From positions 1 to 64,000 of the forward strand of contig NZ_PJRN01000009.1 in the NCBI RefSeq assembly GCF_002930105.1: a DNA stretch of 64,000 nucleotides, written 5' to 3'. The notes below the pieces were generated by a model that saw only the letters and a program-made list of their open reading frames with translations, did no database searches and was not told the DNA's origin. Position 1 is the first letter of the stretch; each line of letters opens with the position of its first letter. Source of the stretch: Billgrantia saliphila. GTDB taxonomy: Bacteria > Pseudomonadota > Gammaproteobacteria > Pseudomonadales > Halomonadaceae. Positions 42,135 through 51,222 of this stretch are shown one piece after another. The translations under genes and the position numbers were made by a program.

Positions 42135-42493
42135 TTCAGTGTGTACAGGTAGGCGGTGATATCTCGTGCGTCGCTTTCGCTGACGCCCATGTTCGGCATC
42201 GCCGTGCGCGGGTCGACCGCTTCCGGTTCGCGAATCCAGCGCGCCATGTCGTCAGGCGTGTTGGGCAGTACCCCCGCCAGGTAGACGCGCTTGGCGATGC
42301 GCTCGAGCGACGGTCCCGTTTGGCCGTCAGCCCCCGGAATGCCGGGAATGACATGGCAGCTGCCGCAGCCGTACTCGCGAATCGCCTCCCGACCCTTTTC
42401 CGGATCGCCCGGGGGCGGCTCGGCTTCGCCACTGCTGCAACCGGTAGCAAGGAACAGCAACAGCAGCAAGAGTAATGCGGTTCTTGCCGTCAT
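42131..42493 (-). CDS. Monoheme cytochrome c lipoprotein
   Basis: Protein of 120 residues beginning at 42493, with a lipobox Cys19 in LFLATGCSS, so it should be lipid-anchored. One heme motif, CGSCH at residues 43-47, is followed by MPNMGVSESDARDITAYL containing the probable Met ligand. The sequence is close in layout to the second cytochrome domain of the downstream diheme gene (both have LAGVLPNT and AMP-N/D motifs), suggesting a duplication. It overlaps both neighbours by four bases. Likely function: electron donor or shuttle for the caa3 oxidase. Confidence 0.88.
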   Translation of the reverse strand: MTARTALLLLLLLFLATGCSSGEAEPPPGDPEKGREAIREYGCGSCHVIPGIPGADGQTGPSLERIAKRVYLAGVLPNTPDDMARWIREPEAVDPRTAMPNMGVSESDARDITAYLYTLK

Positions 42494-42858
42494 AGGCAGG
42501 GACTCAGGAAAAAGTTGGGAACCCCTTCGGCCACGATGAGCAGCGCCGACAGAGCACTGATGAGCCACCCCATGACCGCCATGAAGCGTATCCGTGACAC
42601 CTTGCCGTCCCCGGAACCCGGCCAGCGCCGCCCGGCTCTATCCCACTGGCGCCAGGCCACCGCGACGCCGACCAGGGCCATCAGCAGGGTGACCAGCGTC
42701 ATGCCATGCAGCGTCCACATGGCCCCGGTTTCGCAGGCCCGGGATATCAACAAGTAACTGCCCATCAGGTGCAGCGCCCAGGCGGCGGGGCCGACCAGCC
42801 AACCGGTCCATAGCAGCAGGGGGTGGCGCAGCACGCCCTTGTCCAGCTCATTGTCCAT
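42490..42858 (-). CDS. Small membrane protein in the caa3 oxidase operon
   Basis: Protein of 122 residues with about three hydrophobic segments (WTGWLVGPAAWALHLMGSYLL, GMTLVTLLMALVGVAVAW, and a C-terminal MGWLISALSALLIVAEGVP). No heme or metal motif is obvious. It overlaps subunit III by 11 bases and the lipoprotein cytochrome by four, so it belongs to the operon. It could be a small structural subunit (like CtaH-type or subunit IV) or an assembly helper; the family is not recognised. Confidence 0.7.
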   Translation of the reverse strand: MDNELDKGVLRHPLLLWTGWLVGPAAWALHLMGSYLLISRACETGAMWTLHGMTLVTLLMALVGVAVAWRQWDRAGRRWPGSGDGKVSRIRFMAVMGWLISALSALLIVAEGVPNFFLSPCL

Positions 42859-43456
42859 ACACGCGGGGCCCCCAGAACAGCAGCAGGTAGAAGGGAATCC
42901 AGGCGATACAGACGAAGTACCAGTAATTGGTATCGACCACGACGCCGATCTGTCGTTGTGAAGTGAAATACCGACGCCAGGCGAGGATGGCGACCACCGC
43001 GCTCCCCACCACGATCGAGGTCACGTGAACATAGTGGAATACCGAGATGGCCCACACGATCGAGCCATAGGCGTGATCCTTCCAGCTGAACTCATAGGCC
43101 ATGAGTTCCAGCGTGCGCAGCACCAGTACCGTCGTGGCCAGCAGCACGCTGGTGGTGACGCCGAGGGCCAGTCCACGCTGGTTGCCACGGTTGATGGCCT
43201 GGCCGGCCAAGAACATGGTGAGAGCGCTCGTCATCAGCAGCGCAAGGTTGATGCTGGGCCACAGCAGGGGCGGGGCCTCGCCGCTCGGCGGCCAGGCTTC
43301 GGCGTAGGCCGCCAGGTACATGTAGCTGACGCAGAACGTCAGCACCACCGCCGACTCGATCGTGATCAGGCCGAGAATGCCCCACCATAGCGGCGCCCGC
43401 CGGTCCGGGTTGAAGCGAGTCATGTCCGCGACATCGATGCCTTGTAACACTCTCAT
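42848..43456 (-). CDS. ctaE: Cytochrome c oxidase subunit III
   Basis: Protein of 202 residues from ATG at 43456, one base into the stop of subunit I (TGATG), with GGAGG upstream. It has five or so membrane segments, including WWGILGLITIESAVVLTFCVS, INLALLMTSALTMFLAGQ, and VFHYVHVTSIVVGSAVVAILAWRR (the conserved His-containing segment). The short form without the first two helices is typical of caa3 or heme-copper quinol oxidase subunit III. It stabilises subunit I and proton uptake. Part of a seven-gene cluster. Confidence 0.9.
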   Translation of the reverse strand: MRVLQGIDVADMTRFNPDRRAPLWWGILGLITIESAVVLTFCVSYMYLAAYAEAWPPSGEAPPLLWPSINLALLMTSALTMFLAGQAINRGNQRGLALGVTTSVLLATTVLVLRTLELMAYEFSWKDHAYGSIVWAISVFHYVHVTSIVVGSAVVAILAWRRYFTSQRQIGVVVDTNYWYFVCIAWIPFYLLLFWGPRVYGQ

Positions 43457-45366
43457 CAGTCCTCCCTCCATGGCCGGCGAGGCCAGAACCAGGCCACCAG
43501 GCTGAAGAAAACCAGAAAGAACGCGATCACGAAGAAGATCGGATGGAAGATGATGCCGACGAAGCCGATGGAGGCGGCCACCGCCGAGACGAACGGCCAG
43601 ATGGTCGGTGCGGGCAGCACCTGCACGCCGACGGGTTTGGCATCCAGAACGCTGGTGAGCACCACCTCCCGGCGGTCGTTGCGCAATCCTGTCACGACGG
43701 CACGCTCGCCGTCCCTCTCCCAGTCCCAAAGCGGCCAGCGGCTCGCCACCACGGGAATGTGACGAAAATTGTAGAAGGCGGGTGGCGAGTCCGTCGCCCA
43801 CTCGAGGGTCGGCGCCCCCCAGGGATTAGGCTCGGCCTGCTGCCCGCGAAACAGACTCCAGATGGCATTGATCAGCGTAACGCCGAAACCCGTGGCCAGT
43901 ACCAGGGCGCCGATCGTCGCCAGCAGGTTGAGATCGCCCCAACCCATCTCGGTGGCATAGGTGTAGATGCGGCGTGGCATGCCCTCGAGCCCCAACTGGT
44001 GCATGGGGAAGAAGGTCACGTTGAAACCGATGAAGGCCAGCCAGAAGCTCCATTTGCCCGCTGCCTCGCTCATCATTCGACCAGTGATCTTGGGCCACCA
44101 GTAGTAGGTCGCGCCGATCAGCGGGAACACGGCCCCGCCGATCAATACATAATGGAAATGCGCGACCAGGAAGAAGGTGTCGTGCACCTGGGTATCGAAC
44201 GGAATGGAGGCCACCATGACGCCGGTGAGGCCGCCGATGACAAAGATCGCGAAGAATCCCAACACCCACAGCATCGGTGTATGGAAACGGATCTTGGCGC
44301 CCCACAGCGAGGCGATCCAGCAGAATATCTGCACTCCGCTGGGGATCGCGATGGTGGCGCTCGCTGCGGTGAAGAAGCTCATGCCGAGCTGGGGGAGGCC
44401 GGTGGTGAACATGTGGTGTACCCATAGGCCGAAGCTGACGAAGCCGATGGCCACCACCGACAATACCAGCGCCGTATAGCCGTAGATCGGGCGGCGGGTG
44501 AAGGTGATGATGATCGTCGAGATCATGCCCAGCGCGGGCACCAGGATGATATACACCTCGGGGTGGCCGAAATACCAGAACAGATGCTGCCACAACAGAG
44601 GCTCGCCGCCGCCCGCGACGACGAAGAACTGGGTGTCCATCAGCCGGTCGAGGATCAGCAGCGTACTGCTGACGATCACCGCCGGCATGGCGAACACGAT
44701 CATGAACGACATCACCAGCGCCGCCCAGACGAACAGCGGCATGCGGTTCAGCGACATGCCCGGCGCGCGCATCCTCAGCGTGGTGACGATCAGCTCCACC
44801 GCCGCGGTCAGCGCCGAGACCTCGATGAAGGTGATCATGGTGGTCCAGACGTCGACGCCGTAGCCGGGTGAATAGAGCTTGCCCGACAGCGGCACGTAGT
44901 TGAACCACCCGGCGTTGGGCGCCATGCTCAGCAGCAGCGAACCGAACAGCACGATCCCGCCGATGAGATAGACGTAATAGCCGAAGGCGTTGAGCCGGGG
45001 AAAGGCCATGTCGCGCGTGCCGATCATCAGCGGCACGAAGTAGATGGCGAAGCCCTCCATCACCGGAATGGCGAAGAAGAACATCATCACCGTGCCGTGC
45101 ATGGTGAAGAACTGGTTGTAGAGTTCCGGCCCGATCAGCTGCTGTTCGGGTGCCGCGAGCTGCAGGCGGATCACGATGCCGAGAATGCCCGCCAGCAGGA
45201 AGAAGATGAAGGCGGTGATGATGAAGCGCTTGCCGATCATGCGCTGGTTGACGTGGGTGAACCAGCCTATGAACCCGCCGGGAGAGTGCCAGGTACGCTC
45301 CAGCTGCGCGGTTTCCTCCGGCGAATCGATCACGTCGCGAGGGCCGGCGTGTGTCTCGATCGTCAT
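43456..45366 (-). CDS. ctaD: Cytochrome c oxidase subunit I (caa3 type, extended)
   Basis: Protein of 636 residues from ATG at 45366. It has the twelve helices of heme-copper oxidases: MHGTVMMFFFAIPVMEG (heme a ligand His), FWYFGHPEVYIILVPALG (CuB His with crosslinked Tyr and the D-channel Glu), GLWVHHMFTTGLP (CuB His pair) and FHYVLIGGAVFPLIG (heme a3). The C-terminal 100 residues add two helices beyond a classical subunit I (IWPFVSAVAASIGFVGIIF; FVIAFFLVFFSLVAWFW), as seen in caa3 oxidases where part of subunit III is fused. It reduces O2 to water and pumps protons. The start overlaps the subunit II stop. Confidence 0.96.
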   Translation of the reverse strand: MTIETHAGPRDVIDSPEETAQLERTWHSPGGFIGWFTHVNQRMIGKRFIITAFIFFLLAGILGIVIRLQLAAPEQQLIGPELYNQFFTMHGTVMMFFFAIPVMEGFAIYFVPLMIGTRDMAFPRLNAFGYYVYLIGGIVLFGSLLLSMAPNAGWFNYVPLSGKLYSPGYGVDVWTTMITFIEVSALTAAVELIVTTLRMRAPGMSLNRMPLFVWAALVMSFMIVFAMPAVIVSSTLLILDRLMDTQFFVVAGGGEPLLWQHLFWYFGHPEVYIILVPALGMISTIIITFTRRPIYGYTALVLSVVAIGFVSFGLWVHHMFTTGLPQLGMSFFTAASATIAIPSGVQIFCWIASLWGAKIRFHTPMLWVLGFFAIFVIGGLTGVMVASIPFDTQVHDTFFLVAHFHYVLIGGAVFPLIGATYYWWPKITGRMMSEAAGKWSFWLAFIGFNVTFFPMHQLGLEGMPRRIYTYATEMGWGDLNLLATIGALVLATGFGVTLINAIWSLFRGQQAEPNPWGAPTLEWATDSPPAFYNFRHIPVVASRWPLWDWERDGERAVVTGLRNDRREVVLTSVLDAKPVGVQVLPAPTIWPFVSAVAASIGFVGIIFHPIFFVIAFFLVFFSLVAWFWPRRPWRED

Positions 45367-46376
45367 TCCAGACTCTCCAGGTAACCGAGCAGTGTCTTGA
45401 GCTCCTCTGGCGTCAGTTCGCTCGGCGGCATCTTGTTGCCCGGCTTGACGTGCTGCGGGTCCGTGATCCAGCCACCGAGGTGTCCGGTACGGTTGGGCAC
45501 CGTGGCGCCGGCCAGCGTACGGCGACTGGCGATATGGGTCAGGTCGGGCCCGATCTCGCCATTGGCAGGAGTGCCACGGATCGTATGGCAAGCGGCGCAT
45601 CCGGCGTCGAGAAACACGTCGTGCCCGCGTGCCTGCGCATCCGTCTCCGGCGCCGCCGCAGGCTGGCGCTGGCCGGCAAGCCAGTCGTCGAACGCTTCCG
45701 GCTCTTCGGCCACGAGCAGGAACGCCATCAGGGCATGCTGCGTACCGCAGTACTCCGCGCACTGGCCGCGATAGACCCCCGGTTCGTTCGCCGTCATCGA
45801 AGTAACGTTGGTACGCCCCGGTATCATGTCGGTCTTGCCCTGCAGGTTGGGCACCCAAAAGCTATGGATGACATTGTCTGACTTGAGCAGGAAGCGAACC
45901 GGCTCGCCGACGGGAATATGAATCTCGTTGGCGGTGGTGGCGATACGGTCTCCCGCCTCGTCCAGGTAGTGGACCTCCCACCACCACAGCTTGCCAATGA
46001 CTTCCACGGTCATCGCATTGTCGGGGAGCGGGGCATCGATCGTGCGTCCGATGGAAAAGCTCGACAGAGCGAAGGGAATCGTGGCCGCCAGCGGCAGGAT
46101 GATGCCGCCGGCGATCACCAGGTTGCGGCTCTGGCGGGCGCTCAGCGGCAGGGCGGCGTTGCGCTTGTGAGCGCGGAAGATGGCCACTGCCAGCAGCGCG
46201 AGCACCAGCAGCGTGACGAGGACGGCGACGAACAGCGTCGGCCACCACAGCCTGGCGATCAGTTCGGCCGCCGAACCTGCCGGGTCGAGGGCCGACTGCG
46301 GCCCTTCGCAGGCGGCCAGTAGCGGGGTGGTGGCCCCGATCAGTAGTGTCGTCCGGTCGTGCTTCCTTGAGGTCAT
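45363..46376 (-). CDS. ctaC: Cytochrome c oxidase subunit II with fused cytochrome c (caa3)
   Basis: Protein of 337 residues counted from ATG 46376 (an upstream ATG at 46397 is possible; neither has a good ribosome site). A lipoprotein-like signal (LLIGATTPLLAACEG) precedes two helices. The CuA centre is intact: GQCAEYCGTQHALM with Cys206 and Cys210, and WVPNLQGKTDMIPG before it. A cytochrome c domain follows with CAACH at residues 260-264, the defining feature of caa3 oxidases, letting the enzyme take electrons without a separate cytochrome c. First gene of the leftward operon; its promoter lies in the 46377-46767 region. Confidence 0.95.
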   Translation of the reverse strand: MTSRKHDRTTLLIGATTPLLAACEGPQSALDPAGSAAELIARLWWPTLFVAVLVTLLVLALLAVAIFRAHKRNAALPLSARQSRNLVIAGGIILPLAATIPFALSSFSIGRTIDAPLPDNAMTVEVIGKLWWWEVHYLDEAGDRIATTANEIHIPVGEPVRFLLKSDNVIHSFWVPNLQGKTDMIPGRTNVTSMTANEPGVYRGQCAEYCGTQHALMAFLLVAEEPEAFDDWLAGQRQPAAAPETDAQARGHDVFLDAGCAACHTIRGTPANGEIGPDLTHIASRRTLAGATVPNRTGHLGGWITDPQHVKPGNKMPPSELTPEELKTLLGYLESLE

Positions 46377-46767
46377 GGCAGGAACAGTCCCTTGCATGAT
46401 GCGCGCGAAAACCGACGGCGGCGCATCCCTTGCAGCGTTCGGTAGCCAGGCTAGCCCCGCAGGGATCGCGACGTACCGCCTAGCGATACATCAGAACCGG
46501 CCTTGGGCCTGAATCGGCTCGTTCACGAGCCTGCCGGCTTTCAACCTAGACCAGGATTCTCTTCTCTGCGCAGCGTGATGGAGGCTTCGTTGTCGAACTT
46601 CACATTTCACGCAAATCGTCACGCTCAGGCGGGGCCTGCCGGTCGCGGTGTGCGATCTTGCCGACTCCGGTGTTCTCCGGCAGGGCATGTTCGCTATGCT
46701 GGCAGGCTCGCTATGTTCAGAGCCAGGCATCCAGGCGGTCGGCTACCGCCACGTCCGAGGAGGAGCC
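46377..46767. other. Divergent region between the caa3 operon and ctaG
   Basis: A 391-base region with no supported gene. It must contain the promoters of the leftward oxidase operon and of the rightward ctaG-sco1 pair. AT-richer bases lie around 46590-46620. No clear hairpin or palindrome was seen. Confidence 0.4.
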
Positions 46768-47652
46768 ATGCTTGAGTTGGAGCGAGTCGGCGCCTACCTG
46801 CTGCCCTGGGAGTTCTCGCCCGCTTGGGTCATCGTCTGCCTGGCCGCGGCCGGCTGTTACCTGCGCGGCCTGAAGCGGCTGCGGAGCCGGGGCCAGGCGC
46901 CGGGCTTCTGGCGTCCGCTCGCCTTCCTGCTGGGCGTCGGCGGGGTTTACGCGGTCACACAGACCCACTACGACTATCTGTCGCAATATATGTTCTTCAC
47001 CCATCGCGCCCAGCACCTGGTCCTCCATCACGCGGCACCGTTTCTCGTTGCCCTGGCTGCGCCGCTGCCGGTGCTGGCCGCTGGAATGCCGAGTCGAATC
47101 ACCAACCTCCCGGGGCGAGCCGTGGCGGGAAGGATCCTGTCACCGTTGTACCGCCTGCTGCAGCATCCAGCGATCGCCCCGCTGCTGTTCGTCGGGTTGA
47201 TCTATTTCTGGCTCATTCCCGAGGTCCACTTCGATGCAATGCTCAGTCATCAGCGCTACCAGATCATGAACTGGAGCATGCTGCTCGATGGCCTGCTGTT
47301 CTGGTGGCTGGTGCTCGATCCGCGCACGCCGGATCAGGGCGGGCTGGGGTACGGGGCGCGCGTTCTGGCGCTGCTGGTGGTGATACCACCACAGATCCTG
47401 TTGGGGGCCTACCTCACTTTCAGTGAAAGCGTGCTGTTCGACGTCTATGCCGTCTGTGGTCGCGCCTGGCCCATCGCGCCACTGACCGACCAGCAGCTCG
47501 GCGGCTTGATCACCTGGATACCGGCATCGATGATGAGCGTGATCGGCGTGCTGATCGTGATTCGCTACATTCTTTCCGACAAGGGCGACGCGGACAAGGG
47601 TGGCGCAAGCAAAGCCAAAGCAGAACATGAACGGGGAATGCCACAGCCATGA
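46768..47652 (+). CDS. ctaG: Cytochrome c oxidase assembly factor CtaG (caa3_CtaG family)
   Basis: Protein of 294 residues; ATG at 46768 follows CGAGGAGGAGC, far better than the upstream starts. It is an integral membrane protein with about seven helices carrying conserved His positions, for example FFTHRAQHLVLHHAAPFLVALAAP, and LLGAYLTFSESVLFDVYAVCGRAWP, as in the caa3_CtaG family. The role is assembly of the CuB or heme a3 site of the oxidase encoded just upstream on the other strand. It overlaps SCO1 by four bases (ATGA). Confidence 0.93.
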   Translation: MLELERVGAYLLPWEFSPAWVIVCLAAAGCYLRGLKRLRSRGQAPGFWRPLAFLLGVGGVYAVTQTHYDYLSQYMFFTHRAQHLVLHHAAPFLVALAAPLPVLAAGMPSRITNLPGRAVAGRILSPLYRLLQHPAIAPLLFVGLIYFWLIPEVHFDAMLSHQRYQIMNWSMLLDGLLFWWLVLDPRTPDQGGLGYGARVLALLVVIPPQILLGAYLTFSESVLFDVYAVCGRAWPIAPLTDQQLGGLITWIPASMMSVIGVLIVIRYILSDKGDADKGGASKAKAEHERGMPQP

Positions 47653-48302
47653 GGTCCATGATGAACGCAGCAGGCACGATGAGACGACGCCACTCGCGCT
47701 TCCCGGCGGGCCTCCTGTCGAAAGGAGCGCTAGTGGGGGGATGGTTCACGCTCGGTGCGCTGTTGTCCGGCTGTTCCGATCCCGGCTGGCAGACCAAGGA
47801 CATCTCCGACCTCATGCCGCCGCTGGAATTCCAGCTCACGAGCGAGTCGGGGGAAGCGGTCGATGCGCAGGACTTTCGCGGCGATGCGACGCTGCTCTTC
47901 TTCGGGTTCACTCACTGCCATGATGTCTGTCCGGCCACGATGGCCCATCTCGATTCGATCATGGGCGAGCTCGATGAAGAAGCGCGTGACGATCTGCAGG
48001 TTCTGTTCGTCTCGGTCGATCCGGCCCGCGACGATCCCGAGACCCTGCGCGATTACACCACCAATTTCGGCCCCGAGTTCGTCGGCCTTACCGGCAGCAA
48101 GGATGAGCTGAATGCCCTGACGCGCCGCTATCGCGTGACGTACGGTTATGGAGAGAAGGATAGCGAAGGGCACTACATGGTCTCCCATCCCAGCGCGATC
48201 TTCGCCTTCGACCGTAGCGGTGAAGCGCAACTGCTGATTCGCCAGGACGATGAAAGAGAGGCCGTGCTTAGCGACCTGCGCCGGCTCCTGGCCAGTGGCT
48301 AG
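47649..48302 (+). CDS. SCO1/SenC-family copper chaperone lipoprotein
   Basis: Protein of 217 residues with an N-terminal signal and lipobox LLSGC (Cys42). The thioredoxin-like fold has the copper motif HCHDVCP (Cys90 and Cys94) and a His in HYMVSHPSAIFAFDR, the three ligands that load CuA into subunit II. The context is exact: it overlaps ctaG and lies beside the caa3 genes. Periplasmic, membrane-tethered by lipid. Length is normal for the family. Confidence 0.95.
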   Translation: MRSMMNAAGTMRRRHSRFPAGLLSKGALVGGWFTLGALLSGCSDPGWQTKDISDLMPPLEFQLTSESGEAVDAQDFRGDATLLFFGFTHCHDVCPATMAHLDSIMGELDEEARDDLQVLFVSVDPARDDPETLRDYTTNFGPEFVGLTGSKDELNALTRRYRVTYGYGEKDSEGHYMVSHPSAIFAFDRSGEAQLLIRQDDEREAVLSDLRRLLASG

Positions 48303-48330
48303 GACGTGGCGAGCGGCGGCTCGGAATGAA

Positions 48331-48963
48331 TTAGAAGATGCCCAGATAGACGAAAATCAGTGTGGCCAATGTCAGGGCAAACGCCACCGCTGCCAGAAGA
48401 CCGTCGTGGGCCATGAGGGACAGACCGAAAAGCGTGAGGGCCAGGCCGGCACCGTTGGCGGTAAAAGGCACCACCTCCATGGGTGGCATGGCCAGAGCAA
48501 TGACGATGCAGGCAAGGGCAACGGCGACGATACCCGAACCATGTGTCAGAAACGCCAGTCGCGGCTTGAGGAACTTATCCAGGAAGCGAGCGGGTCGTCG
48601 GCTCCAGCTTACCGCCTTGTCGAGCTTCCCCTTGGAGACGGAGCGTTCCAACAGAAAATTGGGTATCCAGAAATGTTGCGCTCGAAACAGAAGCTGTACG
48701 GCGACCAGTAATACCAACAGCGCCATCAGCGTGGGGACGCCGGGAATATCTCCAACGACAGGAAGCAGGGTGATGATGCCGGGAACCAGGAGCAAAGGAG
48801 CGAAGGATCGGCGGCCTACTTCGTGAAGCACATCGCCGAGACTTACCTGGTCGGTTTTTTCGTCACGCTCGGCTTGCTTGAACCGATCCAACATCTGCTC
48901 GAGGTTATGAGGCTCATGTAACTGGCCCGCATTTGGCTGGCCCATTTTCGCCTCCTTGCTCAT
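48331..48963 (-). CDS. ExoD family membrane protein
   Basis: Protein of 210 residues with several hydrophobic segments. LGDVLHEVGRRSFAPLLLVPG and ALAMPPMEVVPFTANGAGLALT are the hallmark of ExoD proteins, named for exopolysaccharide production in Rhizobium but widespread; a link to alkaline or envelope stress has been proposed. The mechanism is unknown. The ATG overlaps the previous stop by one base, so it is coupled to the ZIP-like gene upstream. Confidence 0.88.
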   Translation of the reverse strand: MSKEAKMGQPNAGQLHEPHNLEQMLDRFKQAERDEKTDQVSLGDVLHEVGRRSFAPLLLVPGIITLLPVVGDIPGVPTLMALLVLLVAVQLLFRAQHFWIPNFLLERSVSKGKLDKAVSWSRRPARFLDKFLKPRLAFLTHGSGIVAVALACIVIALAMPPMEVVPFTANGAGLALTLFGLSLMAHDGLLAAVAFALTLATLIFVYLGIF

Positions 48964-49694
48964 CAGCTGGTCAAAAGTAAAACGGAATACAGCGTGGCCC
49001 CCAAGGCAAACGGCCAGACGCGACTCTGACGTTCTTCCGGCAATTCTTCCTTCAGCACGTTGAGGATGATACCCCCCGCCAGAAAGGCGAACAGCACGCT
49101 TGTCGCCGCTTCACTGATTTGAAAGCTCAAGCCAACGACCCAGCCCAGACCGATGAATAACGAGAGTATCCATCTACCGTATCTCAAGTAAGCATCTCGA
49201 TGATGGTAGTACAGACTGTGGTCGTTCATCAGGAAATGAAACGCCATGGCGACAACGAAAAACAGGGTTTCCAGAACCGTGCTGTCCCGGTAGACCAGTA
49301 AGTAGCCGATCAGCGCGTTATAAAGCGAGAAACTGCCGATATGCAGCCAGAACAGAGAAATGCCAGTCTGGGTGCCGGAGACCCCCTTGCTCTTGCCCTC
49401 GGAGGGCTGGGGCTCTCTTGTCTTGATCTTGTGCTCGAGCCCATAGAAGAGCACTAGTCCCAGAAGGGCGACCAGGTAGGCGTGACTTTCTATGAATGCC
49501 AGTGCGGCCTGCTCCGCCAGGTGCTGCTGCGCCTGCTCGAGTTCCGGAAAAATATGCAGGAAGACGTAGGAGACGGAGATGCCGCCACCCAGCGACAGCC
49601 AGGCACTTCTGGGAATATGGCTCAGGTACCGGAGTTTCCCCGCATAGATATGGCTAAGCATGAGAATACTGATGCTTAAAATCTGCAAAAGCAT
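48963..49694 (-). CDS. ZIP-like membrane protein
   Basis: Protein of 243 residues with about eight hydrophobic segments. GGGISVSYVFLHIFPELEQA is a good match to the first ZIP-type metal-binding helix (H-x-x-P-E), and FLAGGIILNVLKEELPEE near the end resembles the fifth ZIP helix. The internal region NDHSLYYHHRDAYLRYG is rich in His/Asp. This points to a transport protein for a divalent metal or a derived relative whose metal ligands have changed; it is shorter than usual ZIP proteins. It is coupled to exoD. Function not certain. Confidence 0.6.
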   Translation of the reverse strand: MLLQILSISILMLSHIYAGKLRYLSHIPRSAWLSLGGGISVSYVFLHIFPELEQAQQHLAEQAALAFIESHAYLVALLGLVLFYGLEHKIKTREPQPSEGKSKGVSGTQTGISLFWLHIGSFSLYNALIGYLLVYRDSTVLETLFFVVAMAFHFLMNDHSLYYHHRDAYLRYGRWILSLFIGLGWVVGLSFQISEAATSVLFAFLAGGIILNVLKEELPEERQSRVWPFALGATLYSVLLLTS

Positions 49695-49745
49695 AAGCTT
49701 CCTTGCTAACGGTCAACCCTAGTCCGTTAGCGGTTGAATGAGGTA

Positions 49746-50522
49746 TCAGCCGGTGCGCCGCTCCAGCGCCTCGAAATAGTCGCGAATTCTTTGGGCATTG
49801 GCGCCCGCGTCGCCGCGCCCCAGGCGCGAGGCCGAGCGTACGTCGACCCGTATGCCGTCGGACTCCTGGGTCAAGCGGATCACCACGTCGTCCGTGAAAC
49901 CGAACCAGGTGGTCGTTGCGGTGGCCTCGATGGTATCGACGGCGTCGATGTTGATGTCGGCGATTTCCCACCCCATGTCCAGCACGGCGGCTTCGGCGGC
50001 GGCGCGTACCGTTGCCAGGGGCAGGGGAAAATGGCGTGGTTGAATATCGGGATAAGCCTTGCGCTGACGACGCGCAAACGATTCGCCGGGGTAATCGACG
50101 GCGTTGGGGGCGGCCTCGCGGGCAGCGGCCAGGGCCACGAACTCAGGAGGGTTCTCCAGGTCGGTGGTGATGTCGTGAATAGGCGGTGTCGACTGAGCAC
50201 GCTGCCAGTAAGTCCAGGGGACCGACAGCAGGGCGACGGTGGCCGCGATCGTGAGTATCGACGTCCAGACGACGCGCTTGCGACGACACAGTAGCGCCAC
50301 CAGCAAAGCCAGCAGTGCGACGGCGATGGCGCCCAGGCCCAGCAGAGCGCCATAGCGCAGCATGTCGAAGGCGGTGCCGAGCGGCAACAGGTCGTAGCGA
50401 TAGGCGGGGCCCGCCGCTACCAGCAGTAGGGCGGCCAGGACCAGCAGCAGCGCGCTCAGCCAGGCAATGCCCGACGGCCAACGGCCGCCGCGATGCCGGG
50501 CAGGGGATCTCAAGGGCGGCAT
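49746..50522 (-). CDS. DUF1499 family membrane protein
   Basis: Protein of 258 residues from ATG at 50522 (GAGGAAT upstream). Three membrane segments come first (GIAWLSALLLVLAALLLVAAGP, GALLGLGAIAVALLALLVALL, TSILTIAATVALLSVPW), then a domain of about 140 residues with GWEIADINIDAVDTIEATAT and FGFTDDVVIRLTQESDGIRVDVRSASRLGRGD. That last stretch is the DUF1499 signature. The function of the domain is unknown. The gene stands alone, starting divergently from the thioredoxin-like gene. Confidence 0.88.
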   Translation of the reverse strand: MPPLRSPARHRGGRWPSGIAWLSALLLVLAALLLVAAGPAYRYDLLPLGTAFDMLRYGALLGLGAIAVALLALLVALLCRRKRVVWTSILTIAATVALLSVPWTYWQRAQSTPPIHDITTDLENPPEFVALAAAREAAPNAVDYPGESFARRQRKAYPDIQPRHFPLPLATVRAAAEAAVLDMGWEIADINIDAVDTIEATATTTWFGFTDDVVIRLTQESDGIRVDVRSASRLGRGDAGANAQRIRDYFEALERRTG

Positions 50523-50712
50523 GAATATTCCTCGAATGGCGTCCGGAACTGTCCATAGCATATGCGTTGGAAACGAAATGCGCATGACGCAGGCACGTTC
50601 CGCGCGCCGACTCTTTCGGCAGATGCGCCGGGACCACTTTTCGTTGAGCGCAGCGAGGTATGCCCTCTAGAGTGAAGACAAAGGTAATGGTTAGCCGAAG
50701 AGGAGGCCGTCC

Positions 50713-51039
50713 ATGCCCATGCAGCATCGTTACCTGCCGGTCGCACCGAGCATCGAGGAGGTAAAGAGCCTCGAAGGGCTGACCGTGATTGAATTCGGCA
50801 CTCCTTGGTGCGGTTATTGTATCGCCGTTCAGCCCCAGCTCGAGGCGGCACTCGCCGGGCGTGACGAAGTGCGCCATCTCAAGGTCGAGGATGGGCGCGG
50901 GCACCGTCTCGGTCGAGCCTTTCGCGTCAAGCTTTGGCCGACCCTGATCTTTCTCGACGGAGGCGAGGAGGTGGCGCGCCTGGTACGCCCCACCCGCCGC
51001 GAGGCCATCGAGGAGATTCTGGAGCGAATCGCCGCCTGA
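50713..51039 (+). CDS. Thioredoxin-like protein
   Basis: Protein of 108 residues, no signal peptide, so cytoplasmic. The active site reads FGTPWCGYC, a WCxxC with Gly-Tyr between the cysteines, and the family cis-proline lies in RAFRVKLWPTLIFLDGG. It should exchange disulfides with an unnamed partner. A good ribosome site AAGAGGAGG precedes it. The gene is flanked by DUF1499 and a substrate-binding gene and shows no operon link. Confidence 0.93.
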   Translation: MPMQHRYLPVAPSIEEVKSLEGLTVIEFGTPWCGYCIAVQPQLEAALAGRDEVRHLKVEDGRGHRLGRAFRVKLWPTLIFLDGGEEVARLVRPTRREAIEEILERIAA

Positions 51040-51222
51040 TCATCCGTCGCTGCGTGACCCACCTCTGTTCCTCTCGGAGCGCCCGGCATGGCGCTCTGTC
51101 CACTCTGTCACCTTGGCTAAAGATATTTCGGCGCCTGTCGATATAACCGATATAGCCAACCATCGAGCGGGCGAGAGGCCCGTTCTCAAATCGGACAGGA
51201 CGCCGTACCGCGAGGACATGCC

